Assembly: GCA_017409845.1 (NCBI GenBank)
Contig: JAFQRY010000011.1
Span: 186,001 to 250,000, forward strand
Source: Clostridia bacterium
GTDB lineage: Bacteria; Bacillota; Clostridia; Oscillospirales; Acutalibacteraceae
DNA length: 64,000 bases
Reading direction: 5' to 3'
Position numbers and translations under genes: made by a program. Positions 43,211-52,200 of the stretch are shown piece by piece (position 1 is the first letter of the stretch; every line of letters starts with the position of its first letter). The notes under the pieces were generated by a model. It made no database searches and had not been told where the DNA came from. It worked only from the letters and a program-made list of their open reading frames with translations.

Positions 43211-45628
43211 ATGAAAAATCCCGCAGAAATTCTTGCTCAGATGACTCTTGAAGAAAAAGCCGCTCTTTGTGACGGTGCGGATTTCTGGCATCTGAAGGGA
43301 ATGGAAAAATACGGATTCCCCTCAATCATGGTCTGCGACGGCCCTCACGGACTCCGTAAGAAGGACTACAGCAAGAAGGGCGACAGCCTTTCAAACAGCG
43401 TTCCCGCAATCAGCTATCCCACAGCTGCAACAACAGCAGCCTCATGGGATCCCGGGCTTCTTTACGAAATGGGCGTTGCTCTGGGCAAAAAGTGCCTTAA
43501 AGAAGAAGTCGGCGTTCTTCTCGGACCCGGCATCAACATGAAGCGTTCTCCTCTTTGCGGCAGAAACTTTGAATATTTTGCAGAAGATCCCATCCTTGCA
43601 GGTGAGCTTTCCGCAGGCTTCATCAACGGCGTTCAGTCGATGGGTGTGGGCACATCGCTCAAGCATTTCTGTGCAAACAGCCAGGAAACACGCAGAATGA
43701 CCTGCGATTCCGTTGTTGACGAAAGAGCTCTCCGTGAAATTTATCTTACCGCTTTTGAAATTGCGGTTAAAAAAGGCAAGCCCTGGACCGTTATGAATTC
43801 CTACAACAAAATCAACGGCTTCCACGGCTCCGAAAACAGACACACACAGCTTGAAATTCTCCGCAACGAATGGGGCTTTGACGGCGTTGTTGTCAGTGAC
43901 TGGGGTGCAGTCAATGACAGAGTTCTCGGTCTTAAGAACGGCAATGACCTTGAAATGCCCTCATCATCGGGTGCGGGTGCAAAGAAAATCGTTGAAGCGG
44001 TAAAGAACGGAACACTTGATGAGGCTGTTCTCAACGAAAGAGCACTCAATATGCTCAATCTCATCAAAAAAGCTGTTGACGGTTCAAAGCCCGGCTATGC
44101 ATATAACGATGCCGATGACCAGCCCTTCGCAAGAAGAATTGCCGCAGAATCAATGGTTCTTCTCAAGAATAACGGCATTCTTCCTCTTAAGAAGAGCGGC
44201 AAGGTTGCTGTTATCGGTGAGCTTGCAAGAACTCCCAGATATCAGGGCGCAGGTTCATCACACATCAATCCCACTCAGCTTGACAATGCCCTTGATGAGC
44301 TCAAAAAGGTTGGCTATGATGTTGAATTTGCTCAGGGCTATGAGCTCAAGCTCAAGAAAGCAAAGAATAATGATGCTCTTATTGCTCAGGCGGCAGAGCT
44401 TGCAAAGAGATGCGAAAATGTTATTCTCTTTATCGGTCTTACAGACGACTACGAAGCAGAAGGCTTTGACAGAACTCACATGAATCTTCCCGACGCACAT
44501 GATAAGCTTGTTGCGGAGATTCTTAAGGTTAATAAAAATGCTATCGTTGTTCTTGCAGGCGGTTCACCCGTTGAAATGCCCTGGAATGACGGCGTTGCAG
44601 CTATTCTCAATTCATATCTCGGCGGTCAGGCAGGTGCAGGTGCGGTTGCAGATATCATTTCAGGTGCGGTCAACCCCAGCGGTAAGCTTCCCGAAACCTA
44701 TCCCATGTTCTATGCCGATACTCCCGCAAAGAACAACTTCCCCGGCAACCCCGCTTCGGTTGAATACCGTGAAAGCATCTATATCGGCTACAGATACTAT
44801 GAAAAGGCAAAGAAGGCAGTACGCTATCCCTTCGGCTACGGTCTTTCATACACAACCTTTGAGTATTCCGATATCAAGCTTTCCGATAAATCAATAAAAG
44901 ACACAGATACACTCACCGTAACTGTCAGGGTTAAGAATACGGGTGCGGTTCCCGGCTACGAAATCGTTCAGCTTTATGTTGCCGATAAGGAAAGCACAAT
45001 CTACAGACCCGAGAAGGAGTTAAAGGGCTTCAGAAAAATCTGGCTCAATCCCGACGAAGAAAAGGAAGTTGCATTTGAGCTTTCAAAGAGAGCATTCGCT
45101 TTCTATAATGTAAACATCAACGACTGGTGCGTTGAAAGCGGTGATTTTGATATCCTTGTCGGTGCTTCAAGTGCCGATATCAGACTTTCGGCTACCGTCA
45201 ATGTTAAGGCTGAGGCTGTTGAAATCCCCGATTATTCCGCAGCTGCTCCTCTTTATTACACGGGCGATGTTCAGAATGTTCCCGATGAGCAGTTCATCGC
45301 CGTTCTCGGCAGAGAGCTTCCGCCCTCAACATATGCTTCCGACAGAGCACTCAGCATTCAGGATACCTTCGAGAGCTGTGCACACACAAAGAACGGTGCA
45401 AGATTCTATAAGCTTCTCACCACGGTTATCCCTGCAGGCTTTGCCCAGGCCATTGCACTCCAGACCCCGTTCCGTGATTTCATCAGCATGAGCGGCGGCG
45501 TTATGAGCGAGGATATGGCAGACGGTCTTGTCAAGTGGATTGCAGGCGAAAAGGGCGGCATCCGCAAGATTCTCAAGGGTATTCCCGGAGCAATCGCAGG
45601 CATCGGTCCTCTTCTTAAAAACATTTAA
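43211..45628 (+). CDS. glycoside hydrolase family 3 beta-glucosidase
   Basis: 805 residues. The N-terminal TIM barrel holds the nucleophile D230 (VVSDWGAVND), and KHFCANSQETRRM and FEYFAEDPILAG form the substrate site. The second alpha/beta domain (VAVIGELARTPRYQGAGSSH) and the C-terminal Fn3-like domain (KNTGAVPGYEIVQLYV) follow. About 90 extra residues end the protein. There is no signal peptide, so it cleaves imported beta-glucosides or oligosaccharides. It starts 14 bases after rmuC. Confidence 0.92.
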   Translation: MKNPAEILAQMTLEEKAALCDGADFWHLKGMEKYGFPSIMVCDGPHGLRKKDYSKKGDSLSNSVPAISYPTAATTAASWDPGLLYEMGVALGKKCLKEEVGVLLGPGINMKRSPLCGRNFEYFAEDPILAGELSAGFINGVQSMGVGTSLKHFCANSQETRRMTCDSVVDERALREIYLTAFEIAVKKGKPWTVMNSYNKINGFHGSENRHTQLEILRNEWGFDGVVVSDWGAVNDRVLGLKNGNDLEMPSSSGAGAKKIVEAVKNGTLDEAVLNERALNMLNLIKKAVDGSKPGYAYNDADDQPFARRIAAESMVLLKNNGILPLKKSGKVAVIGELARTPRYQGAGSSHINPTQLDNALDELKKVGYDVEFAQGYELKLKKAKNNDALIAQAAELAKRCENVILFIGLTDDYEAEGFDRTHMNLPDAHDKLVAEILKVNKNAIVVLAGGSPVEMPWNDGVAAILNSYLGGQAGAGAVADIISGAVNPSGKLPETYPMFYADTPAKNNFPGNPASVEYRESIYIGYRYYEKAKKAVRYPFGYGLSYTTFEYSDIKLSDKSIKDTDTLTVTVRVKNTGAVPGYEIVQLYVADKESTIYRPEKELKGFRKIWLNPDEEKEVAFELSKRAFAFYNVNINDWCVESGDFDILVGASSADIRLSATVNVKAEAVEIPDYSAAAPLYYTGDVQNVPDEQFIAVLGRELPPSTYASDRALSIQDTFESCAHTKNGARFYKLLTTVIPAGFAQAIALQTPFRDFISMSGGVMSEDMADGLVKWIAGEKGGIRKILKGIPGAIAGIGPLLKNI

Positions 45629-45698
45629 TAAAATAATATGCCCGAAAGAAAAAGCTCTTTCGGGCATTCGGATTTTGAAAAAAGGAAAGGCGGAAAAC

Positions 45699-48600
45699 AT
45701 GAAAAAAGGATTTTCAATCAGGCTGGTAAGCGTTATGCTTTCGCTCGCAATACTTGTTGCGTGCATCCCGATGTCGGTAAGTGCAAACACCGCTTCAATC
45801 CGCTTCGGAGTTATCACGGATACCCATTATTATCCCGATGTGCTGAAGGGCGACAGAGGCGAGGAATGGCAGACCTTCCTGAAAAACAAACACAAAATGT
45901 ATGACGAGAATAATTCTCTTATCGACAATGCACTTGACGGTGTTATGAGAAACGCCGCCGAGGACGGTGCAACATATCTTCTTGTTCCGGGTGACCTTAC
46001 CAAGGACGGCGAGCTTGAAGGTCACAAGGCTCTTGCGGAAAAATTCAGAGCCTTTGAAGCGGAAACGGGCATTCCCGTTTACGTTATTCCCGGCAACCAC
46101 GATATCAACAACACAAATGCATGCACCTTTGAAAACGGTGTGAAGGAGGCTGCAGAGCCGACCTCTCCCGAGCAGTTCAGAGAAATCTATGCAGAGTTCG
46201 GCTATGACGAGGCAGACAGCGTTTTTGTTCCCGAGGAAGGCAAAAAGGGCGGCATGCTCTCATATGCAATTACTCTCGGTGAATACAGACTCATCGCAAT
46301 CGACAGCTGCATGTACAGCGAGGATAACGGTGCAGAGGGTAACGAGCACATGACCGACGGCAGAATTGCAGAAGGTCTGCTTGACTGGATTATCGAAGAA
46401 TGCGGAAAGGCTGAGGAGCAGGGGCTTACCATTGTGGGCATGCAGCACCATAATCTTGTTCCCCACATGGATATTGAAGAAGCAACCTTCTGGCCCTTCG
46501 TTGTGCAGGAATGGGAGAAGATTGCCGATGCATATGCCGATGCAGGCATGCACTATATTTTCACGGGACATCTCCATACAAACGATGTTGTTTCTTATGT
46601 TTCCGACAACGGCGAAACAATTTATGATATACTTACTCCCACTCTGACGGGCTTCCCCAACAACTACAGAATTGTTGATTTTACAAGCGACGGCAGAAAT
46701 ATTGACCTTGACATGAAGCTTATGGAAATCGACGAATATAAGAATGTTGTTTCCGACGGCGGCAGGGTTTATGAAAAGCCTTTCAAATACACCTATTCCT
46801 TCGGCAGAACCTTCGGCGAAGGCGGCGTTAAAACTCTTATCATGGATTCAATTGAGCCTCTGATTACCGATATTTTTGCGGAAATTTCGGAAACAGGCGG
46901 TCTTATAAAGTATCTTGCAACAAAAAATCTTGACCTCGAAAAGATTATCGTTGATGCTCTCGGCACAAACGGACTTGCTCTCGGTCCCGTTGATATTCTT
47001 ACCGTCAGCGGCAATGTTATGGGCTTCCTTAACGATCTCGGCTCACAGATTGACGAGGTTTATATCAATCAGCCGGAGCTTACAATGGATAAGCTTGAAG
47101 CTATCGTTGACAAGCTTATCGGCTTCAAGGTCAGCGATAAGCCCGCAACACGCAACACAGAGCTTCTCGGCTTTGAGGGCAATAAAGAGTATTGCACCCT
47201 TGCCGATGCGGCTGTTTCGGTAATGCTCAATTTCTATTCGGGCGATGAGGATATCAGCGATTATCCCTGGCTTACCGATGCTCTCGAAGGTTTTGACAGC
47301 GGCGTTCTTGCAGAGGAATTCTTCACTCTTCTTCTTGAGGTTGTCAAGGATGACCTTGTTAAAAACGAAATCCTCGCAAACCTCGACTTCAATCCGGGCG
47401 AGCTTTTCCCCGAGGGCACACTTTTCTATGTTTTCGGTGCGATTCTTCAGCAGGGCGTTGAGCTTCTTCTCGGCGGCGATAACAGCTTCCTCAATCTTGT
47501 TGAATCCGTGCTTTCAATTCCTCTTGTTCCCGAGGATTACAGCTCGATTGATTCAATCATCAACACCCTTCTCGGTGAATATATCACCTTCAGTCAGTAT
47601 CAGGCATGGGGCGGCACAATCGCGTGGATGCTCGGCTCACTCTGCATTGACAGTAATCCCGATGCGGGTATGGACAGCAATGTTAACCTTCCCTATGACG
47701 GCAGGGTCGAAGTAATCGCAACCAAGGATAACTACCGTCTGCCCTCGCATATCGTTACAACCCTCAGTGAGGATTCTTCAACCGAAGCGAATATAACATG
47801 GCTTTCAAAATACAGCCTCACCGACACGGATATTCAGCTTGCTCCCTACAGCGAAAATCCCGATTTCACCGATGAAATACCCGACGGCGTAACCGTTACC
47901 GCAACGAGCGAAACCGTTGTCAAAACCTATCCCGGTGCCGACCTCGGAATATTCTCGCTTCTTCTGTTTGAAAAGGATTACACCAAACACATCGTCAAGC
48001 TCAGCGGACTTGAGCCCGGCACAAAATACAGCTACCGTGTAGGTAATGCGGAATACGGCTGGTGGAGCGAAGCAGGTGTTATCACAACCGCAGAGGGCGG
48101 CGATGATGCCTTCACCTTCTTCTATGTTTCCGACCCGCAGGCACAGAGAAGAGACCAGTATGAGAGATTTGCTCAGGTTATCGAAACTGCGGTTGAAACT
48201 CATCCCGACGGCAGATTCATTGTTTCCGCAGGTGATCAGGTTGATGCAGGCGAAAATGTGAAGCATTGGAATTATCTTCTCAACTCAACCGATGCACTCC
48301 TCAATCTTCCCTTCATGCCCGTAACCGGAAACCACGAGGATGAGGGTGCGGTTATTACGGAAAACTTTGTTCTTCCCAACATTCCCGGGCAGGAGCTTGA
48401 CACGGGTGTGTTCTATTCATACGATTATAATGATGTTCATTTCACCGTGCTCAACACAAATGACGATGAAGACGATAAGCTCAGCGAAGCACAGATTTCG
48501 TGGATGAAGAACGATATCCTTTCGAGCGATGCAAAATGGAAGGTGGTTGTTTTCCACAAAGCCCTTTATTCAAACGGTTCGCACTATGACGACGGCGATG

Positions 48601-49163
48601 TTGAAGGCATCAGAAAGCAGCTCGGAACTCTTCTTCCCTATCTCGGAGTTGACCTTGTGCTTCAGGGTCACGACCATGTTTATCTGAGAACCGATGTTCT
48701 CGCAAGCAACGTTGTTGTTCCCACCAAAGAAGGCACAAAGACCTACGGAGGCAACGAATACAGCGTTAAATATAATCCTCTCGGCACGATTTATTCAATC
48801 TGCGGCACCTCGGGCGTGAAGGTATATCACACCAAGGATGCAGCCGCAACAGACGAAAAATTCCCGAGAGCGGAAGCAATTGTTGATGTTGAAAACTCAA
48901 TGTTCTCGGCAATTACCGTTGACGGCGACACGCTTTATTACAACGCATATCAGGTTGACGGCGACGAGGCGGTTAGAGTCGATAACTTCGCAATTGAAAA
49001 GACCGACGATACGGCACCTGCAGATAAAATCGGCAATGAAACATTGACGGAGCTTATAGCGGATATCCTCGAAAACTTCAGCTTCGGCGGACTTTGGAAG
49101 GTTGTCAATTCAATGCTCGGTATCTTCGGCAAAATGATGCAGATTATCTGGAATATCGCATAA
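45699..49163 (+). CDS. secreted protein with two calcineurin-like phosphoesterase domains
   Basis: 1154 residues from ATG 45699. Earlier in-frame starts lie inside the GH3 gene and would bury the signal peptide (MKKGFSIRLVSVMLSLAILV, cleaved near VSA). Domain 1 (about 30-330): ITDTHYYP, PGDLTKDGE, PGNHDIN, GMQHHN, FTGHLHTND. A helical middle (about 350-690) is unrecognised. Domain 2 (about 720-1080) is a purple acid phosphatase-type unit: an Fn3-like start with LEPGTKYSYRVG, then VSDPQAQ, SAGDQVDAG, TGNHEDE, FHKALYS and QGHDHVYLRT. The end (GGLWKVVNSMLGIFGKMMQI) is amphipathic. It probably scavenges phosphate or nucleotides outside the cell. Confidence 0.85.
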   Translation: MKKGFSIRLVSVMLSLAILVACIPMSVSANTASIRFGVITDTHYYPDVLKGDRGEEWQTFLKNKHKMYDENNSLIDNALDGVMRNAAEDGATYLLVPGDLTKDGELEGHKALAEKFRAFEAETGIPVYVIPGNHDINNTNACTFENGVKEAAEPTSPEQFREIYAEFGYDEADSVFVPEEGKKGGMLSYAITLGEYRLIAIDSCMYSEDNGAEGNEHMTDGRIAEGLLDWIIEECGKAEEQGLTIVGMQHHNLVPHMDIEEATFWPFVVQEWEKIADAYADAGMHYIFTGHLHTNDVVSYVSDNGETIYDILTPTLTGFPNNYRIVDFTSDGRNIDLDMKLMEIDEYKNVVSDGGRVYEKPFKYTYSFGRTFGEGGVKTLIMDSIEPLITDIFAEISETGGLIKYLATKNLDLEKIIVDALGTNGLALGPVDILTVSGNVMGFLNDLGSQIDEVYINQPELTMDKLEAIVDKLIGFKVSDKPATRNTELLGFEGNKEYCTLADAAVSVMLNFYSGDEDISDYPWLTDALEGFDSGVLAEEFFTLLLEVVKDDLVKNEILANLDFNPGELFPEGTLFYVFGAILQQGVELLLGGDNSFLNLVESVLSIPLVPEDYSSIDSIINTLLGEYITFSQYQAWGGTIAWMLGSLCIDSNPDAGMDSNVNLPYDGRVEVIATKDNYRLPSHIVTTLSEDSSTEANITWLSKYSLTDTDIQLAPYSENPDFTDEIPDGVTVTATSETVVKTYPGADLGIFSLLLFEKDYTKHIVKLSGLEPGTKYSYRVGNAEYGWWSEAGVITTAEGGDDAFTFFYVSDPQAQRRDQYERFAQVIETAVETHPDGRFIVSAGDQVDAGENVKHWNYLLNSTDALLNLPFMPVTGNHEDEGAVITENFVLPNIPGQELDTGVFYSYDYNDVHFTVLNTNDDEDDKLSEAQISWMKNDILSSDAKWKVVVFHKALYSNGSHYDDGDVEGIRKQLGTLLPYLGVDLVLQGHDHVYLRTDVLASNVVVPTKEGTKTYGGNEYSVKYNPLGTIYSICGTSGVKVYHTKDAAATDEKFPRAEAIVDVENSMFSAITVDGDTLYYNAYQVDGDEAVRVDNFAIEKTDDTAPADKIGNETLTELIADILENFSFGGLWKVVNSMLGIFGKMMQIIWNIA

Positions 49164-49171
49164 AACTTAAC

Positions 49172-49204
49172 CGGGACGGCTCAGCCGTCCCGATTATTTT
49201 TCTC
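49172..49204 (+). terminator. terminator after the phosphoesterase gene
   Basis: CGGGACGGC-TCA-GCCGTCCCG is a perfect 9-bp stem followed by ATTATTTTTC. Confidence 0.85.
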
Positions 49205-49233
49205 TTGTAAAATATATAATTGTATGTTATAAT
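49205..49233 (+). promoter_or_regulatory. promoter of the leucine-rich repeat gene
   Basis: TTGTAA (49205-49210), 17 bases, TATAAT (49228-49233) with an extended -10 TG at 49225-49226. It follows the preceding terminator directly, so the giant gene is transcribed on its own. Confidence 0.72.
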
Positions 49234-49277
49234 TTGGAAAAATATGATTTCTCAAATTTTATAAGGAGAGATGCAAA

Positions 49278-52200
49278 ATGTCAGACATGTTCAAAAGAGT
49301 AACCTCCGTTGTTCTTGCGGTGTTAATTCTCACGGGAACATTCTCAATCGGCGGCCTTATCGGAGCAAAAGATATTTTTGTTCCCGATGCACAGGCGGCT
49401 GAAGCGATTGACGGATATTTTACCTATGAGATTGACGGCAGCGGCAACGCAACCATCACAAAATGCGACCCGTCTGTGAGCGGACCATTCAGTATTCCGC
49501 CGACTCTCGGCGGCTGTGATGTTACCGCTATCGGCGATAACGCATTTTACAACTGTGACAAAATAACCCATGTCTATATTCACGAGCTTATAACCCGTAT
49601 CGGGCAGGGAGCGTTTCGGGACTGCAATAACCTTGAAAAGGTTGAGTTTTCACCAAAGAGCGAAATAATTGATATTGAAAACTACACCTTCCATTATTGC
49701 AGAAAGCTTACCGATATCAACCTTCCCGACGGACTTCTGAGCATCGGTGATTATGCATTTGGTAATTGTCAGGCTCTTAAAGAAATAGAAATACCCGATA
49801 CAACCGAAACCATCGGAAACGATGCTTTTTGTTGGTGCACAAGCCTTGAAAAAATCGAAATTCCCTCAACAGTAACAACAATCGGTTACAGAGCTTTTAG
49901 CAGCTGTCAGAAGCTTGCCGATGTGACTCTCAACGAGGGTCTTGTCAGTATTGGTAATTATGCATTTTCCGGTTGTTATTCACTTGAAAAAATTGAAATC
50001 CCCTCAACGGTTACGACTATCGGAGAAAGGGCTTTTGAAAGCAGCGGACTTAAAAAAATTGAAATTCCCGCAAGCGTTAATTCAATCGGATTGCATGCAT
50101 TCCTTGCTTCTGTTTCCGAATTTGATGTTGACGAAGAAAACAGAATGTATTCGAGCGACGAAAACGGTGTTCTGTTCAATAAAAACAAAACAGAGCTTAT
50201 TCAGTATCCTTCCGTAAACGAAAGAACAAGCTACACCGTTCCCGACGGAGTAGTTTCGGTAGCCGAGGGAGCTTTTATTAATGCAAAAAAGCTTGAAACC
50301 GTTGTTTTGCCTGCAGGTCTGAAGAGAATAGGCGACCAGGCTTTCTCCAACTGCAGTGCTCTGTCCGGAATTACAATTCCTTCAGGCGTTACATCGCTTG
50401 GCGGCGGTGCGTTCAGCGACTGTGACGGTCTGACCGAAATCACTATCCCTGCAAGTGTCGGAATTATTGGAGCAAGCGCTTTTATAGACTGCGAAAGCTT
50501 GTCAAAGGTTGAGATCTCCGACGGCGTAACCGCTATAGGTTCATATGCGTTTGAGGATTGTGATGCACTTAAAGAAATCATAATCCCTGCAAGCGTTGAA
50601 ACAATAGGATATGATGCATTTAGCTGGTGCGAAAGTCTGACCAAGGTAACCCTCAATGAAGGGCTTGTTCTTATTGACGATCGTGCATTTGATTATTGTC
50701 CCAAGCTTGCTGAAATCACAATTCCCGCAAGCGTTACATATATCGGCTATGATGCATTTTACGGTTGTGGTGCTCTGAAAACCGTAAACATCGGCGGAAA
50801 CAAAAATATTACAATTGACACAAGAGCTTTCCGTAGTTGCAATGCTCTTGAAGCAATCAACGTTGACGAAGCAAATGCCGGTTATTCAAGCGAAAACGGC
50901 GTTCTTTTCAATAAGGATAAAACGGCTCTTATCAAATATCCTGCAGGAAAGACCGAAACAAGCTATGAAATCCCCGACGGTGTTGAAACTATAGGCTATG
51001 AGGCTTTCGAGTATGCAAAAAATCTTGAAAGCATAACCATGACCGACAGCGTGAAGAGAATTGAAGAATACGCTTTTGAAGGCTGTGAAAAGCTCGAAAA
51101 AATCACAATTTCCGATAATATTGAGTATATCAGCGAAGATGCATTTTACGGCACACTGTTATATAACGAAGAAGAATTTAACCAAGACGGTGCGCTTTAT
51201 GTTGACAACATCTTTTTCGGAATACGCAGAGATCTGGAAACGCCCGTAACGGAATATGAAATAAAAGACGGTACGGTTTATATCATGCCCGGTGCGTTTT
51301 CATCAATGTACGATCTTACCAAGGTAACAATTCCCGCTTCAGTCAAGGTTATCGGCACCAACGCTTTTGCTCAGTGTCAGAAGCTTGCAAGTGTTACCTT
51401 TGAAGACGGAAGCATGCTCAAAGAAATCGGCGACAGAGCATTCGCAACCTGCCTTTCGCTTTATGAAATCAATGTTCCCGACGGCACAAAGAAAATCGGT
51501 CAGGAGGCATTCTACGGCTGCACCAATCTTAAGGTGATTTCTCTTCCCGATTCAACGGAATCTGTTGCCTGTGATGCCTTTGAAGATGCAATCTATCTTC
51601 TTAATACCGATAACTGGGAAAACGGCGTTCTTTATATCGGCAATGTTCTTTATACAGCCGACCCCGAAAAGCTCCCGGAGTCTTATGAAATCAAGGCAGA
51701 TACAGTCTGCATTGCCGATATGGCTTTCTATGATTGTCGCAGTCTCAAATCCGTTGTTATTCCCGATACGGTGAAATATATCGGCAACGGTGCCTTTTAT
51801 AATTGCGGTAACCTTGCAAATGCAAACATTCCTACCGGTGTGGTTTCAATCGGAGCTTCAGCTTTTGACAACTGTAATTTAAAATCGGTTACCATTCCCG
51901 CTTCGGTAACAGCTATAGGCGAAGGTGCGTTCCAAAATTGTGATAATCTTACCGAGGTAATCTTTGAAGAGGGAAATCAGCTTGAGAAAGTGGAAGCCGA
52001 AACATTTAGTTGGTGCTCGAATCTCAAATCAATTAGCCTTCCCTCAACCGTAACCGAAATAGGTTATGAGGCATTTTACTATATGAATCATTACTATAGT
52101 TGGAATGATAATGGTATTGTAGAATTTGCCTTCCCCGAAAGCCTTAAGGTTATCGGAGAAAATGCTTTTTACAATGCAGGAATAAAAAATGCAGATATCC

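Noticed and set aside
45528-45698. Longer start of the double phosphoesterase inside the GH3 gene
   Set aside because: It would hide the signal peptide and overlap GH3; ATG 45699 has AAAGGCGGA upstream and begins a clean secretion signal.
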